Assembly (NCBI GenBank): GCA_031384695.1
Contig: JANNAV010000217.1
Span: forward strand, 1 to 34,008
Reading direction: 5' to 3'
DNA length: 34,008 bases
Source: JANNAV01 sp031384695
GTDB lineage: Bacteria > Pseudomonadota > Alphaproteobacteria > Rhodobacterales > Rhodobacteraceae
Below the pieces are notes generated by a model, which saw only the letters and a program-made list of their open reading frames with translations, ran no database searches and had not been told where the DNA came from. This document shows positions 22,813 to 29,151 of the stretch, piece after piece (positions within the stretch are counted from its first letter, which is position 1; every line of letters begins with the position of its first letter). A program made the position numbers and the translations under genes.

Positions 22813-23680
22813 CGCCGGTACTTCCCGTGCTGCCCACGCGCCGCAAACCCCGCACCAGATCGAGGCACAGCTAGATTGCGACCGCGCGGCCCTGCTGGCC
22901 TCGCTCGATGCGCTGGTCAGCCGCTTTTCGCCCGACGCCCTGCTGTCGGAAGGTGCGGCGCTGATCAAGGCGAACGCCGGGCCTTACACGCAGGCGCTGG
23001 ACGGGGCCATCCGCGCCAATCCGGTGGCCCTGTCGCTGACGGCGGTGGGGCTGGCCTGGCTGATCTTCGGGCGGCCTGCTGGGGTGAAACCCGATCCCTC
23101 GCCCCTCGCGGGCACCCGTTTCGAGGCCGAGGCGCGCTGGGAAGACGAGGGCGGCCCGGTGGCCGAACTGCCCGAAACCGATGCGCTCTGGATGGCCGAG
23201 GCGGACCGCCTTCACAGCCGCGCCGCCGCCCTGATGGCGCGCATCAACACCGCGATCCGCGATAATCTTGCCCCCGCCTCGGAACTTGCCAAAAGCCGCG
23301 CCGATGTGGTGGCGGCACTGGCGCAGGATCTGCGCCGGGTGATGGCGCGCGGGCTTGACGGCGCGACCGGTGCGGCGCGCGACATGGCGCTGGCCGCCCG
23401 CACGCGCAGCTATGCCGCCCGCACCGCCGCCGCCCGCGCCGGGGCCGATGCCGTGCGCGGCAATCCGGTGGCGGCGGGCGTGGCCCTGGCCGCAGCCGGG
23501 GCGGCGGTGGCGGCCATGCTGCCGCAATCGGCCTTCGAGAATCAGCTGTTGGCCGCACCGCGCGACCTTTTGGTTGACGAAGCCAAACGCGTCCTGCAGG
23601 CCGAGCGCCAGCGTGTCGCCCAATCCGTAAGCCAGATCGCCGGGGCAATGGCCCGGGATATCGTGGCTGCGAAGGGGTAA
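22787..23680 (+). CDS. DUF3618 domain membrane protein
   Basis: 297 aa. Residues about 20-75 carry the DUF3618 pattern (TPHQIEAQLDCDRAALLASLDALVSRFSPDAL), followed by a membrane segment ANPVALSLTAVGLAWLIFG. A long alanine/arginine-rich helical stretch leads to a second hydrophobic segment (NPVAAGVALAAAGAAVAAML, about 225-245). The start at 22787 overlaps the holin-like gene by 26 nt; an ATG at 22754 is possible but lacks a ribosome site. It is the last gene of the EcfG-driven cluster. Members of DUF3618 commonly travel with DUF1469 genes; the function is not known. Confidence 0.82.
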   Translation: MLQPQINPDAGTSRAAHAPQTPHQIEAQLDCDRAALLASLDALVSRFSPDALLSEGAALIKANAGPYTQALDGAIRANPVALSLTAVGLAWLIFGRPAGVKPDPSPLAGTRFEAEARWEDEGGPVAELPETDALWMAEADRLHSRAAALMARINTAIRDNLAPASELAKSRADVVAALAQDLRRVMARGLDGATGAARDMALAARTRSYAARTAAARAGADAVRGNPVAAGVALAAAGAAVAAMLPQSAFENQLLAAPRDLLVDEAKRVLQAERQRVAQSVSQIAGAMARDIVAAKG

Positions 23681-23710
23681 GCCTCGCCCAACCGCCAAAC
23701 CTGTGCAGCC

Positions 23711-23830
23711 CGAACCGGGCAAACCCTCCCCAAGGAGCGTTTGCCCGGTTCATTGCCCATCAGGCGGAAGGCCGTTTGGGCAAGGGGTGTTCCACAATCG
23801 GAACAGGGTGCCTAATCCGGCAAGAAACAG
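23711..23830 (+). repeat. Composite dispersed repeat, copy 2, with a fragment of the 2521/7129 family
   Basis: 23711-23799 aligns with the reverse complement of 7243-7327. First hairpin CCGGGCAAAC/GTTTGCCCGG (23714-23723 with 23739-23748), second TTGCCCA/TGGGCAA. About 14 nt further, AATCCGGCAAGAAACAG (23814-23830) is the reverse complement of the leader of the palindromic repeat at 7129. So both repeat families neighbour each other at both sites, in the same relative order. It may end the upstream operon. Confidence 0.78.
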
Positions 23831-23833
23831 ATA

Positions 23834-23863
23834 CAAAAAAGGGGGGGCACTTTGCCCCCCCCC
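23834..23863 (-). terminator. Intrinsic terminator of the secreted-protein gene
   Basis: On the minus strand a G-run/C-run hairpin (plus-strand arms 23841-23849 and 23853-23861, 3-nt loop) is followed by a run of Ts (plus-strand A-run 23834-23840). A clear terminator for the gene ending at 23913. Confidence 0.9.
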
Positions 23864-23866
23864 GCA

Positions 23867-23929
23867 CCCCTTAACTCGAACGCTTCACCCCTTAAATCAA
23901 ACGCTTCACCCCTTAATTCAAACGGCTCA
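23867..23929. repeat. 21-bp tandem repeat triplicating a gene 3' end
   Basis: Three 21-bp units (23867-23887, 23888-23908, 23909-23929). On the minus strand each reads approximately GTGARSCGTTYGAWTTAAGGG and ends in TAA. The unit nearest the gene supplies its last codons and stop; the other two follow it as non-coding copies. Confidence 0.93.
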
Positions 23930-24398
23930 CCACGTTATCGGCAAACGCGTTCACCAGCGCCATATAGGCTTCCGGCGTGTCCAGCGTGTCATAAGACACC
24001 GATTTGCCATCCGCCCCAACCGTGGCCGCCGTCCCCAGCGAGATCGTCAGCTCATAGGCATAAAGATCGCTGTTGTTCTTGGCGTCCAGCACATTGACCT
24101 GCCCCACCAGCACCGCATCCGATGCGTTGATCGCCCGCTCGAACGAACTGGCCAACTCAACTTCGCGCAGATCAACCTTGATCGTGGCACCGTCTTCGTC
24201 GATCCGGTCCACCAGACGGGCGATGATCGCCCCCTGCACGTCCACGGCCAGCGTCGCCCAATAGGCCGCCGCCTTTTCATTCTGGATTGCCGAAAGATCG
24301 GCCGTCACGTTGACCTCGGCAATCTTTTCGGGTTCGGCCTGCGCCATGGAGCCTGCCATAACGGCAAACGACAACGCGATAAGAGATTTGCGAAACAT
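23913..24398 (-). CDS. Secreted protein of unknown function in the EcfG regulon
   Basis: 161 aa. Clear Sec signal peptide MFRKSLIALSFAVMAGSMAQA with cleavage before EPEKIAEV; mature protein about 140 residues, acidic, with no cysteines. It shows a VNVTADLSAIQNEKAAAYWATLAVDVQGAI segment and the pattern of a small periplasmic alpha/beta domain. I do not recognise the family with confidence. An exact EcfG promoter lies upstream on its strand (24452-24476, 53 nt before the ATG), and AAGGAAAA precedes the start. It ends in a 21-bp tandem triplication of its own last codons and a strong terminator. It follows phyR in the same direction but has its own promoter. Confidence 0.85.
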   Translation of the reverse strand: MFRKSLIALSFAVMAGSMAQAEPEKIAEVNVTADLSAIQNEKAAAYWATLAVDVQGAIIARLVDRIDEDGATIKVDLREVELASSFERAINASDAVLVGQVNVLDAKNNSDLYAYELTISLGTAATVGADGKSVSYDTLDTPEAYMALVNAFADNVVSRLN

Positions 24399-24451
24399 GG
24401 AATTTTCCTTCCGTCATATCAGCCCTTTGACCGGGCACTTGATGGATAGGA

Positions 24452-24476
24452 AACGCGCAGTGCAGGTTTTGGTTCC
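24452..24476 (-). promoter_or_regulatory. EcfG-type promoter for the secreted protein
   Basis: Minus strand: GGAAC (24472-24476), 16-nt spacer, CGTT (24452-24455). Confidence 0.86.
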
Positions 24477-24545
24477 TTGTCCGGCAAGGAATTGCCGGTT
24501 TGTGGCGCAAACGGCGATATGCCGCCTGCGCCTTTGGCCCCCGCC

Positions 24546-25355
24546 TTACGCAGTCAGGGTTTCGGTCGAGGCAAAGAACATCGCCTGCCCCACCGCCGAA
24601 CGCAACTGATCCTCGGTGAACGGTTTGGTGATCAGAAACGCAGGCTCCGGCCGGTCGCCGGTCAGCAGCCGTTCCGGGAAGGCGGTGATGAAGATCACCG
24701 GAATCTCCGGAAACTGCGCCAGAATCTCGTTCACCGCCTCGATGCCCGATGATTTGTCGGCCAGCTGGATGTCGGCCAGAATAAGATCGGGCGGATCACG
24801 CCGCGCCAGCGCCACCGCCTCGGCATGGGTGCGCGCGGTGCCGGTCACCCGGTGGCCGGTGCCGCGCACGATATCCACGATATCCAGCGCGATGATCGCC
24901 TCGTCCTCGATCACCAGCACCGATCCCGCCACCGACGCCTGCATCTCGCGCGCCGCAATCTCGACAAATTCCGCCACCTCATCGGCAGTGATCCGCATGA
25001 TCGACGCGATCTGGTCCAACGTGAACCCCTCGATCACATGCAACAGCAACGCCTCGCGCGCATTGGGCGTCAGTTGCAGCATATGCGCCTGTGCGCGCGC
25101 CGAAAGCGCGCTGTCCGGCTCGGCCAAGGGCGATCCCGCACTGCTCCACACCCGGTGAAACGCGTGAAACAGCGCCACTTTCGGTTCTGCCACCACCTGC
25201 ATCGCCGAAAGATCCTCCAGCAACGCCTCAAGCGTTACCGCGGCAAACCGGTCGCCACTGGTCTGGCTGCCGGTCAATGCGCGGCCATAGCGGCGCAGAT
25301 ACGGCAGGTTCCGCCCGATTTCGGCGCTCAGGCCGGCTTCTTCAGACGCATTCAT
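24546..25355 (-). CDS. phyR: PhyR, anti-anti-sigma response regulator of the general stress response
   Basis: 269 aa. The N-terminal part (about 1-140) is an EcfG-like sigma mimic (NLPYLRRYGRALTGSQTSGD; LTPNAREALLLHVIEGFTLDQIASIM). The C-terminal receiver domain (about 145-265) has the acidic pair E150-D151, phosphoacceptor D195 (LILADIQLAD), T224 (FITAF) and K244 (ITKPF). When phosphorylated, PhyR binds NepR and frees EcfG. Start: the ATG at 25353-25355 with GGGGA just upstream, preferred over a GTG at 25367. Its own exact EcfG promoter at 25392-25417 overlaps the divergent nepR promoter, giving positive feedback. Confidence 0.97.
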   Translation of the reverse strand: MNASEEAGLSAEIGRNLPYLRRYGRALTGSQTSGDRFAAVTLEALLEDLSAMQVVAEPKVALFHAFHRVWSSAGSPLAEPDSALSARAQAHMLQLTPNAREALLLHVIEGFTLDQIASIMRITADEVAEFVEIAAREMQASVAGSVLVIEDEAIIALDIVDIVRGTGHRVTGTARTHAEAVALARRDPPDLILADIQLADKSSGIEAVNEILAQFPEIPVIFITAFPERLLTGDRPEPAFLITKPFTEDQLRSAVGQAMFFASTETLTA

Positions 25356-25384
25356 CGCTGTCCCCACTTTTTTTTACATTGTCG

Positions 25385-25410
25385 GGAACCCAACGCACCA
25401 GATGCGCGTT
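25385..25410 (+). promoter_or_regulatory. EcfG-type promoter for nepR-ecfG-kinase
   Basis: GGAAC (25385-25389), 17-nt spacer, CGTT (25407-25410). It overlaps the minus-strand promoter for phyR almost base for base. Confidence 0.9.
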
Positions 25411-25417
25411 AGGTTCC
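25392..25417 (-). promoter_or_regulatory. EcfG-type promoter for phyR
   Basis: Minus strand: GGAAC (25413-25417), 17-nt spacer, CGTT (25392-25395). Its -10 lies within the spacer of the opposite promoter and vice versa. Confidence 0.9.
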
Positions 25418-25464
25418 CAGGGAAAGTGCTGATCAGTAAAAAAATAAAGTCAGGAATACTTGGA

Positions 25465-25656
25465 ATGAACGAAAAATCGCAGGGCGAAAAGCCGCTGGGC
25501 GAAAAGCCGGCCCGCCCGCGCGTCAACAGCCTCGCTGTCACGCGCGAAATAGACGAAAATTTGCGCCGGGTCTATCAGGCGGCCCTGATCGAAGAGGTGC
25601 CCGACCGTTTCACCGAACTGCTGGCAAAACTGCGCGCGAAAGAAGCCAAGACATGA
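25465..25656 (+). CDS. nepR: NepR, anti-sigma factor of EcfG
   Basis: 63 aa, the usual small size. The conserved NepR core is IDENLRRVYQAALIEEVPDRFTELLAKLR (about residues 29-57), two helices that sandwich the sigma-2 and sigma-4 domains of EcfG and release them when PhyR~P binds. The start is the ATG at 25465, downstream of the promoter; an earlier frame opening at 25402 overlaps the promoter and is rejected. AGGA lies 9 nt upstream. The disordered N-tail holds a 15-bp tandem duplication (25482-25496, 25497-25511) giving GEKPLGEKPA. Its TGA overlaps the ecfG ATG. Confidence 0.95.
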   Translation: MNEKSQGEKPLGEKPARPRVNSLAVTREIDENLRRVYQAALIEEVPDRFTELLAKLRAKEAKT

Positions 25657-26210
25657 CGGGCGATCCGCGCGACGAAATTGCGAGCTACATCCGCGATCTG
25701 CGCGCCTTCGCCATATCGCTGTCGCGCAACCACGCCGCCGCCGATGATCTGGTGCAGGATACCATCGTCAAGGCCTGGTCCAACTTCGAGAAATTCTCGC
25801 TCGGCACCGATCTGCGCGCCTGGCTGTTCACCATTCTGCGCAACACCTTCTATTCCAACCGCCGCAAAGCCAGCCGCGAGGTGCCCGATCCGGACGGGCT
25901 TTATGCGGGCAGCCTGTCGGTGCTGCCGCAACACGATGGCCGCCTTGCCTTCCGCGAGTTTCTGGTGGCCTTCAACGAGTTGTCGGCCGAACACCGCGAA
26001 GTGCTGATCCTGGTCGGCGCCAACGGCTATTCCTATGAAGAGGCCGGGCGGATGATGAATGTGGCCACCGGCACCGCCAAAAGCCGGGCCAACCGGGCAA
26101 GGGCGCGCCTGTGCGAGATGATGGGCATGGCCTCGCCCACCGGCAACCCGACGCTGGCCGATTCCGCCACCCTTGCGGTGGTGTTGCAGTCCGGGCTTAG
26201 CCTCGCATGA
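25653..26210 (+). CDS. ecfG: EcfG, ECF-type sigma factor of the general stress response
   Basis: 185 aa. Sigma region 2 is ISLSRNHAAADDLVQDTIVKAW through LRAWLFTILRNTFYSNRRK (about 21-72); region 4 is FNELSAEHREVLILVGANGYSYEEAGRMMN followed by GTAKSRANRARARL (about 108-152). This is the EcfG (ECF15) pattern. Start overlaps the nepR stop (ATGA 25653-25656) and its own stop overlaps the kinase start (26207-26210), so sigma factor, anti-sigma and kinase are translated together, which fixes their ratio. It should recognise the GGAAC...CGTT promoters found around this locus. Confidence 0.96.
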   Translation: MTGDPRDEIASYIRDLRAFAISLSRNHAAADDLVQDTIVKAWSNFEKFSLGTDLRAWLFTILRNTFYSNRRKASREVPDPDGLYAGSLSVLPQHDGRLAFREFLVAFNELSAEHREVLILVGANGYSYEEAGRMMNVATGTAKSRANRARARLCEMMGMASPTGNPTLADSATLAVVLQSGLSLA

Positions 26211-27976
26211 TCCCCGATGCCTTGCGTGGCCCGGTGCTGGGGCGGCTGGGGTTCCGGCTGATGGGGGCTTTCGGCATCGCCCTGATGCCGCTGGCCCTGC
26301 TGTCCTACAATCAGGCGCAAAAGTTTGAAACCGAATCGCAGGCGCGTTGGGAATCGGCACTTTTTGGCGAAACCCTGCTGGCGGCGGCCACCCAGATAGA
26401 TGCCATCAGCCGCGCGCGCGGCATCGCGACCACCATGGCCATCACCATCGTGCCAACCATCGACAAGCCCGCCGATTGCACCCGGTTCATGCAATTGCTG
26501 ATCCGGTCCGAACCTGATTTCAGCTTTGCCGGCTTCATCCCCGTCGATGGCAACATGACCTGCGCCTCCACCGGCAAACCCTACAGCTTTGCCGGCACTG
26601 CCTCGCTCGCCAACTTTCTGGCCGATCCCAAACCGGTGATAACGGTCAACCCCAAAGGCCCGATCAGCGGCGAATCGGTGCTGATCTTTTCGCATCCCGT
26701 CACTGCACCCGACGGCCAACTGGCCGGGCTGATCTCGATCTCGATGCCGCACCGGCTGCTGGAAACCCGCCCCGTAACCAGCGGCCTCCGCTCCGAAGAC
26801 CGGCTGGCACCGCTGGCCCTGATAACCTTTGACGGCGAAGGCACGGTGCTGAGTGCAGCCTACGGCATCGCAACCGTACAGTCCCGCATGCCGGAACACC
26901 GCAAACTGCGCCAGTTCGTGGACAAGGAACCCTCCACCTTCAGCGATACCGTGGCCACCGGCGAAACCCGCACCTTTGCCGTGATGGCCATCGTGCCGGG
27001 CCGCCTTTATGTGCTGGGCTCCTGGCCATCCACCATCACCGCCAACTCGTCTTTCGTCAGCTTCCTGCCGCTGTGGCTGTTCCCCCTTGCCATGTGGCTG
27101 GCCAGCATGCTGGTGGCGTTTCTGGCGGCGGAAAATCAGGTGTTGCGGCATGTGCGCGGCCTGCGCCGCTCGATCATCGAGTTTGCGGGCGGCAACCGCA
27201 AGGTCGAGCCGCCCGATCTGTCATTCGCCCCCAACGAGTTGCGCGATCTGGGGTCGGCTTACGAGCGGATGATGTCGGCGGTGCTGGGGGTCGAGGCGGT
27301 GCTGGAGGATTCGGTACACCAGAAAGAAGTGCTGCTGCGCGAGGTGCACCACCGGGTGAAGAACAACCTGCAACTGATCGCCTCGATCATGAACCTGCAA
27401 ATCCGCAAATCGGTGAACCCCGAGGCGCGGTCGTTGCTGCGCGGCCTGCATGAACGGGTGATGAGCCTCGCCACCGTCCACCGCGAGTTGTACCAGACCA
27501 GCGGCCTTGCCGATGTGCGCGCCGATGAACTGCTGGAAAGCATCGTCTCGCAGGTGCAGCGCATCGGCGCGCGGCAGGATCAGCCGGTGCAGACGAAAAC
27601 CGCCTTCGAGGCGATCCGCCTGACCCCCGATCAGGCGGTTCCCCTGTCGCTGATCCTGACCGAGGCGCTGACCAACGCCCTGAAACACGCAAGCCCCACC
27701 CCGGGCGGCAAAATCACCCTGTCGGTCGCGCTGCGCCACACCACCCCCGGCCACGCGATGCTGGAGATCGCTAACTCCGCCAACTCTGGCCCCGCCGCCC
27801 TGCCCACCAATATGGAAAGCACAGGCCTTGGCCAGCAACTGCTGACGGCGTTTGCAGCACAACTGATGGGCAAACTGACGGTCGGCCCCGAGAACGGCAC
27901 CTATTTCGTGCGCCTCGATTTCCCGCTGACCGCCATCCTGCCAGATGCGCCAGAACCCGACGCCCCATCTGCCTGA
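26207..27976 (+). CDS. Membrane sensor histidine kinase (HisKA_2/HWE type), probable PhyR kinase
   Basis: 589 aa. Transmembrane helix 1 about 14-33; an extracytoplasmic sensor domain about 35-280 with a Cache/CHASE-like look (FSFAGFIPVDGNMTCAS; ISISMPHRLLE); transmembrane helix 2 about 284-306; a HAMP-like linker; then the HisKA_2 motif LLREVHHRVKNNLQLIASIMNLQ (about 376-398) with His382 as the likely phosphoacceptor; and an HATPase domain with N-box EALTNALKHA (about 486-495) and GLGQQL near 540. Kinases of this class next to ecfG (PhyK-like) phosphorylate PhyR. The signal is unknown. Its stop codon is the first TGA of a 13-bp tandem repeat. Confidence 0.93.
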   Translation: MIPDALRGPVLGRLGFRLMGAFGIALMPLALLSYNQAQKFETESQARWESALFGETLLAAATQIDAISRARGIATTMAITIVPTIDKPADCTRFMQLLIRSEPDFSFAGFIPVDGNMTCASTGKPYSFAGTASLANFLADPKPVITVNPKGPISGESVLIFSHPVTAPDGQLAGLISISMPHRLLETRPVTSGLRSEDRLAPLALITFDGEGTVLSAAYGIATVQSRMPEHRKLRQFVDKEPSTFSDTVATGETRTFAVMAIVPGRLYVLGSWPSTITANSSFVSFLPLWLFPLAMWLASMLVAFLAAENQVLRHVRGLRRSIIEFAGGNRKVEPPDLSFAPNELRDLGSAYERMMSAVLGVEAVLEDSVHQKEVLLREVHHRVKNNLQLIASIMNLQIRKSVNPEARSLLRGLHERVMSLATVHRELYQTSGLADVRADELLESIVSQVQRIGARQDQPVQTKTAFEAIRLTPDQAVPLSLILTEALTNALKHASPTPGGKITLSVALRHTTPGHAMLEIANSANSGPAALPTNMESTGLGQQLLTAFAAQLMGKLTVGPENGTYFVRLDFPLTAILPDAPEPDAPSA

Positions 27977-28036
27977 TCCCCCCGCCTGATTCCGCCGCCT
28001 GATCCCCCCGCCTGATCCCGCCGGCCTGATTCCGCC
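27971..28036 (+). repeat. 13-bp tandem repeat (five units) starting at the kinase stop codon
   Basis: GCCTGATCCCCCC or GCCTGATTCCGCC units at 27971-27983, 27984-27996, 27997-28009, 28010-28022 and 28024-28036 (one inserted base). Every unit contains TGA; the first is the stop codon of the kinase. The array ends 7 bp before the csbD promoter. Confidence 0.93.
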
Positions 28037-28043
28037 GCCGCGC

Positions 28044-28069
28044 GGAACCAAAACCCGCCGTCTGGCGTT
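28044..28069 (+). promoter_or_regulatory. EcfG-type promoter for csbD
   Basis: GGAAC (28044-28048), 17-nt spacer, CGTT (28066-28069), 36 nt before the ATG at 28106. Confidence 0.88.
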
Positions 28070-28105
28070 GGTTGGTATCAATGCACACAGGATAAGGATC
28101 TCGCC

Positions 28106-28303
28106 ATGAACTGGGACACCATCGAAGGCAGCTGGAAACAAGTATCGGGTCGCGCCAAGGCAAAATGGGGCGATATCACCGGCGATGACTGGAGCAGCGT
28201 CTCCGGCCGCCGCGACGAAATCGTCGGCCTGGTGCAAAAGCGCTATGGCCATGCGCGTGATGCGGCCGAGCGCGAAGTCGATGATTGGCTGCGTACGCTC
28301 TGA
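28106..28303 (+). CDS. CsbD-family stress protein
   Basis: 65 aa, standard CsbD/YjbJ length. It begins with the family hallmark MNWDTIEGSWKQVSGRAKAKWG and continues with LTGDDW-like ITGDDWSSVSGRRDEIVG. CsbD is controlled by sigma-B in Bacillus and the E. coli homologue YjbJ by sigma-S; the exact EcfG promoter here gives the alphaproteobacterial equivalent. The biochemical role is unknown; the protein is small, soluble and very hydrophilic. AAGGAT stands 8 nt before the ATG. Confidence 0.96.
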   Translation: MNWDTIEGSWKQVSGRAKAKWGDITGDDWSSVSGRRDEIVGLVQKRYGHARDAAEREVDDWLRTL

Positions 28304-28313
28304 TCGCCGCAAC

Positions 28314-28339
28314 GGAACCAACGCGCCAACCGATGCGTT
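28314..28339 (+). promoter_or_regulatory. EcfG-type promoter for the DUF1328 gene
   Basis: GGAAC (28314-28318), 17-nt spacer, CGTT (28336-28339), 52 nt before the ATG at 28392. Confidence 0.88.
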
Positions 28340-28391
28340 CATGCAGCAGTGGCATCTGACGCCGCACCCATAACTGAAAAAGGAGAATCCC

Positions 28392-28565
28392 ATGCTAGGC
28401 TGGGCACTTACATTCCTCGTCATCGCCCTGATCGCCGCCGCCCTTGGCTTTGGCGGCATCGCGGGCACTTCCGCAGGCATCGCGCAAATTCTGTTCCTGG
28501 TGTTCATCGTGCTGTTCGTGATCGCAATGATCGCCCGCGCCGTACGCGGCCGCCCGCCGCTCTGA
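28392..28565 (+). CDS. DUF1328 (YtjA-type) small membrane protein
   Basis: 57 aa with two transmembrane helices separated by the family's glycine-rich turn: MLGWALTFLVIALIAAALGF, then GIAGTSAGIAQ and the second helix ILFLVFIVLFVIAMIARAV, ending in a basic tail. AAGGAG stands 6 nt before the ATG. It belongs to the DUF1328/YtjA family of stress-linked small inner-membrane proteins, function unknown. It has its own EcfG promoter and is closed by a perfect 14-bp terminator at 28588-28621. Last gene of the stress island. Confidence 0.95.
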   Translation: MLGWALTFLVIALIAAALGFGGIAGTSAGIAQILFLVFIVLFVIAMIARAVRGRPPL

Positions 28566-28587
28566 CGCCGGATCATACTGCGATCCG

Positions 28588-28621
28588 AAAAAGGCCGCAG
28601 GGGCAAACCTGCGGCCTTTTT
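28588..28621 (+). terminator. Perfect 14-bp intrinsic terminator after the DUF1328 gene
   Basis: Arms 28588-28601 and 28608-28621 pair fully, with A5 on one side and T5 on the other, so it can work in both directions. The GC part AGGCCGCAGG/CCTGCGGCCT is identical to the terminator at 21158-21182. Confidence 0.95.
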
Positions 28622-28742
28622 CGCACGGAAAGCCCGGGCTACATCGGTGCCGCCAACATCGGGTCGGGCCACATGATCCTGAGCGGCGCTTTTGGTTCTG
28701 CCAAAACCCAGCCTGCGCCAGGCGGGTTCTGATGAAATGGCT

Positions 28743-28818
28743 TGGCAGGAGTTGGGGGACTCGAACCCACGACCCTCGGTTTTGGAGACCGATGCTCTAC
28801 CAACTGAGCTAAACTCCT
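28743..28818 (-). tRNA. tRNA-Trp (anticodon CCA)
   Basis: Minus-strand cloverleaf: acceptor AGGAGTT/AACTCCT, D arm GCTC/GAGC, anticodon stem TCGGT/ACCGA with loop CTCCAAA (anticodon CCA), T arm with loop TTCGAGT, discriminator G and an encoded CCA (28743-28745). The stem pairings are complete in the acceptor and anticodon arms. Confidence 0.97.
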
Positions 28819-28869
28819 AAGCCTGCGCCGGGATTATGGCAGGTGCTGCGGGAAATCAAGCATTTCATA

Positions 28870-29100
28870 TCAGCTTGCCGCAAAAATCCGGTCGTAGAGT
28901 TGGCCTGCGGTGCGGATCGACGCATCAAGGCTTTCCACATCAATATCCAGCCCGGCATCCTCTTCCAGTTCCATCACGAACTCCAGAAAACTGACCGACG
29001 ATATGTTGAGCCCCGCCCCGAACAGCACCGAATCCTCCGCAACCGGATGGTTTCGCGCCTTGCGGCTCAGGCGTGCCGCAAACTCGGGCCAGTTCAACAT
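28870..29100 (-). CDS. Acyl carrier protein (stand-alone, variant DSL motif)
   Basis: 76 aa, acidic and helical, the usual ACP size. The phosphopantetheine site aligns as ISSVSFLEFVMELEED, so Ser35 is the predicted attachment residue, but the canonical Asp-Ser-Leu is Ser-Ser-Val. This is not the fatty-acid-synthase acpP sequence and points to a dedicated ACP for a specialised pathway. It is divergent from an LPLAT-type acyltransferase 51 bp away, with which it presumably works. A holo-ACP synthase is not in the window. Confidence 0.85.
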   Translation of the reverse strand: MLNWPEFAARLSRKARNHPVAEDSVLFGAGLNISSVSFLEFVMELEEDAGLDIDVESLDASIRTAGQLYDRIFAAS

Positions 29101-29151
29101 TTGATTTCACCCTGTTTTGCAGTAGGCCCAACCTACAAGTGTTTCAGCCGG

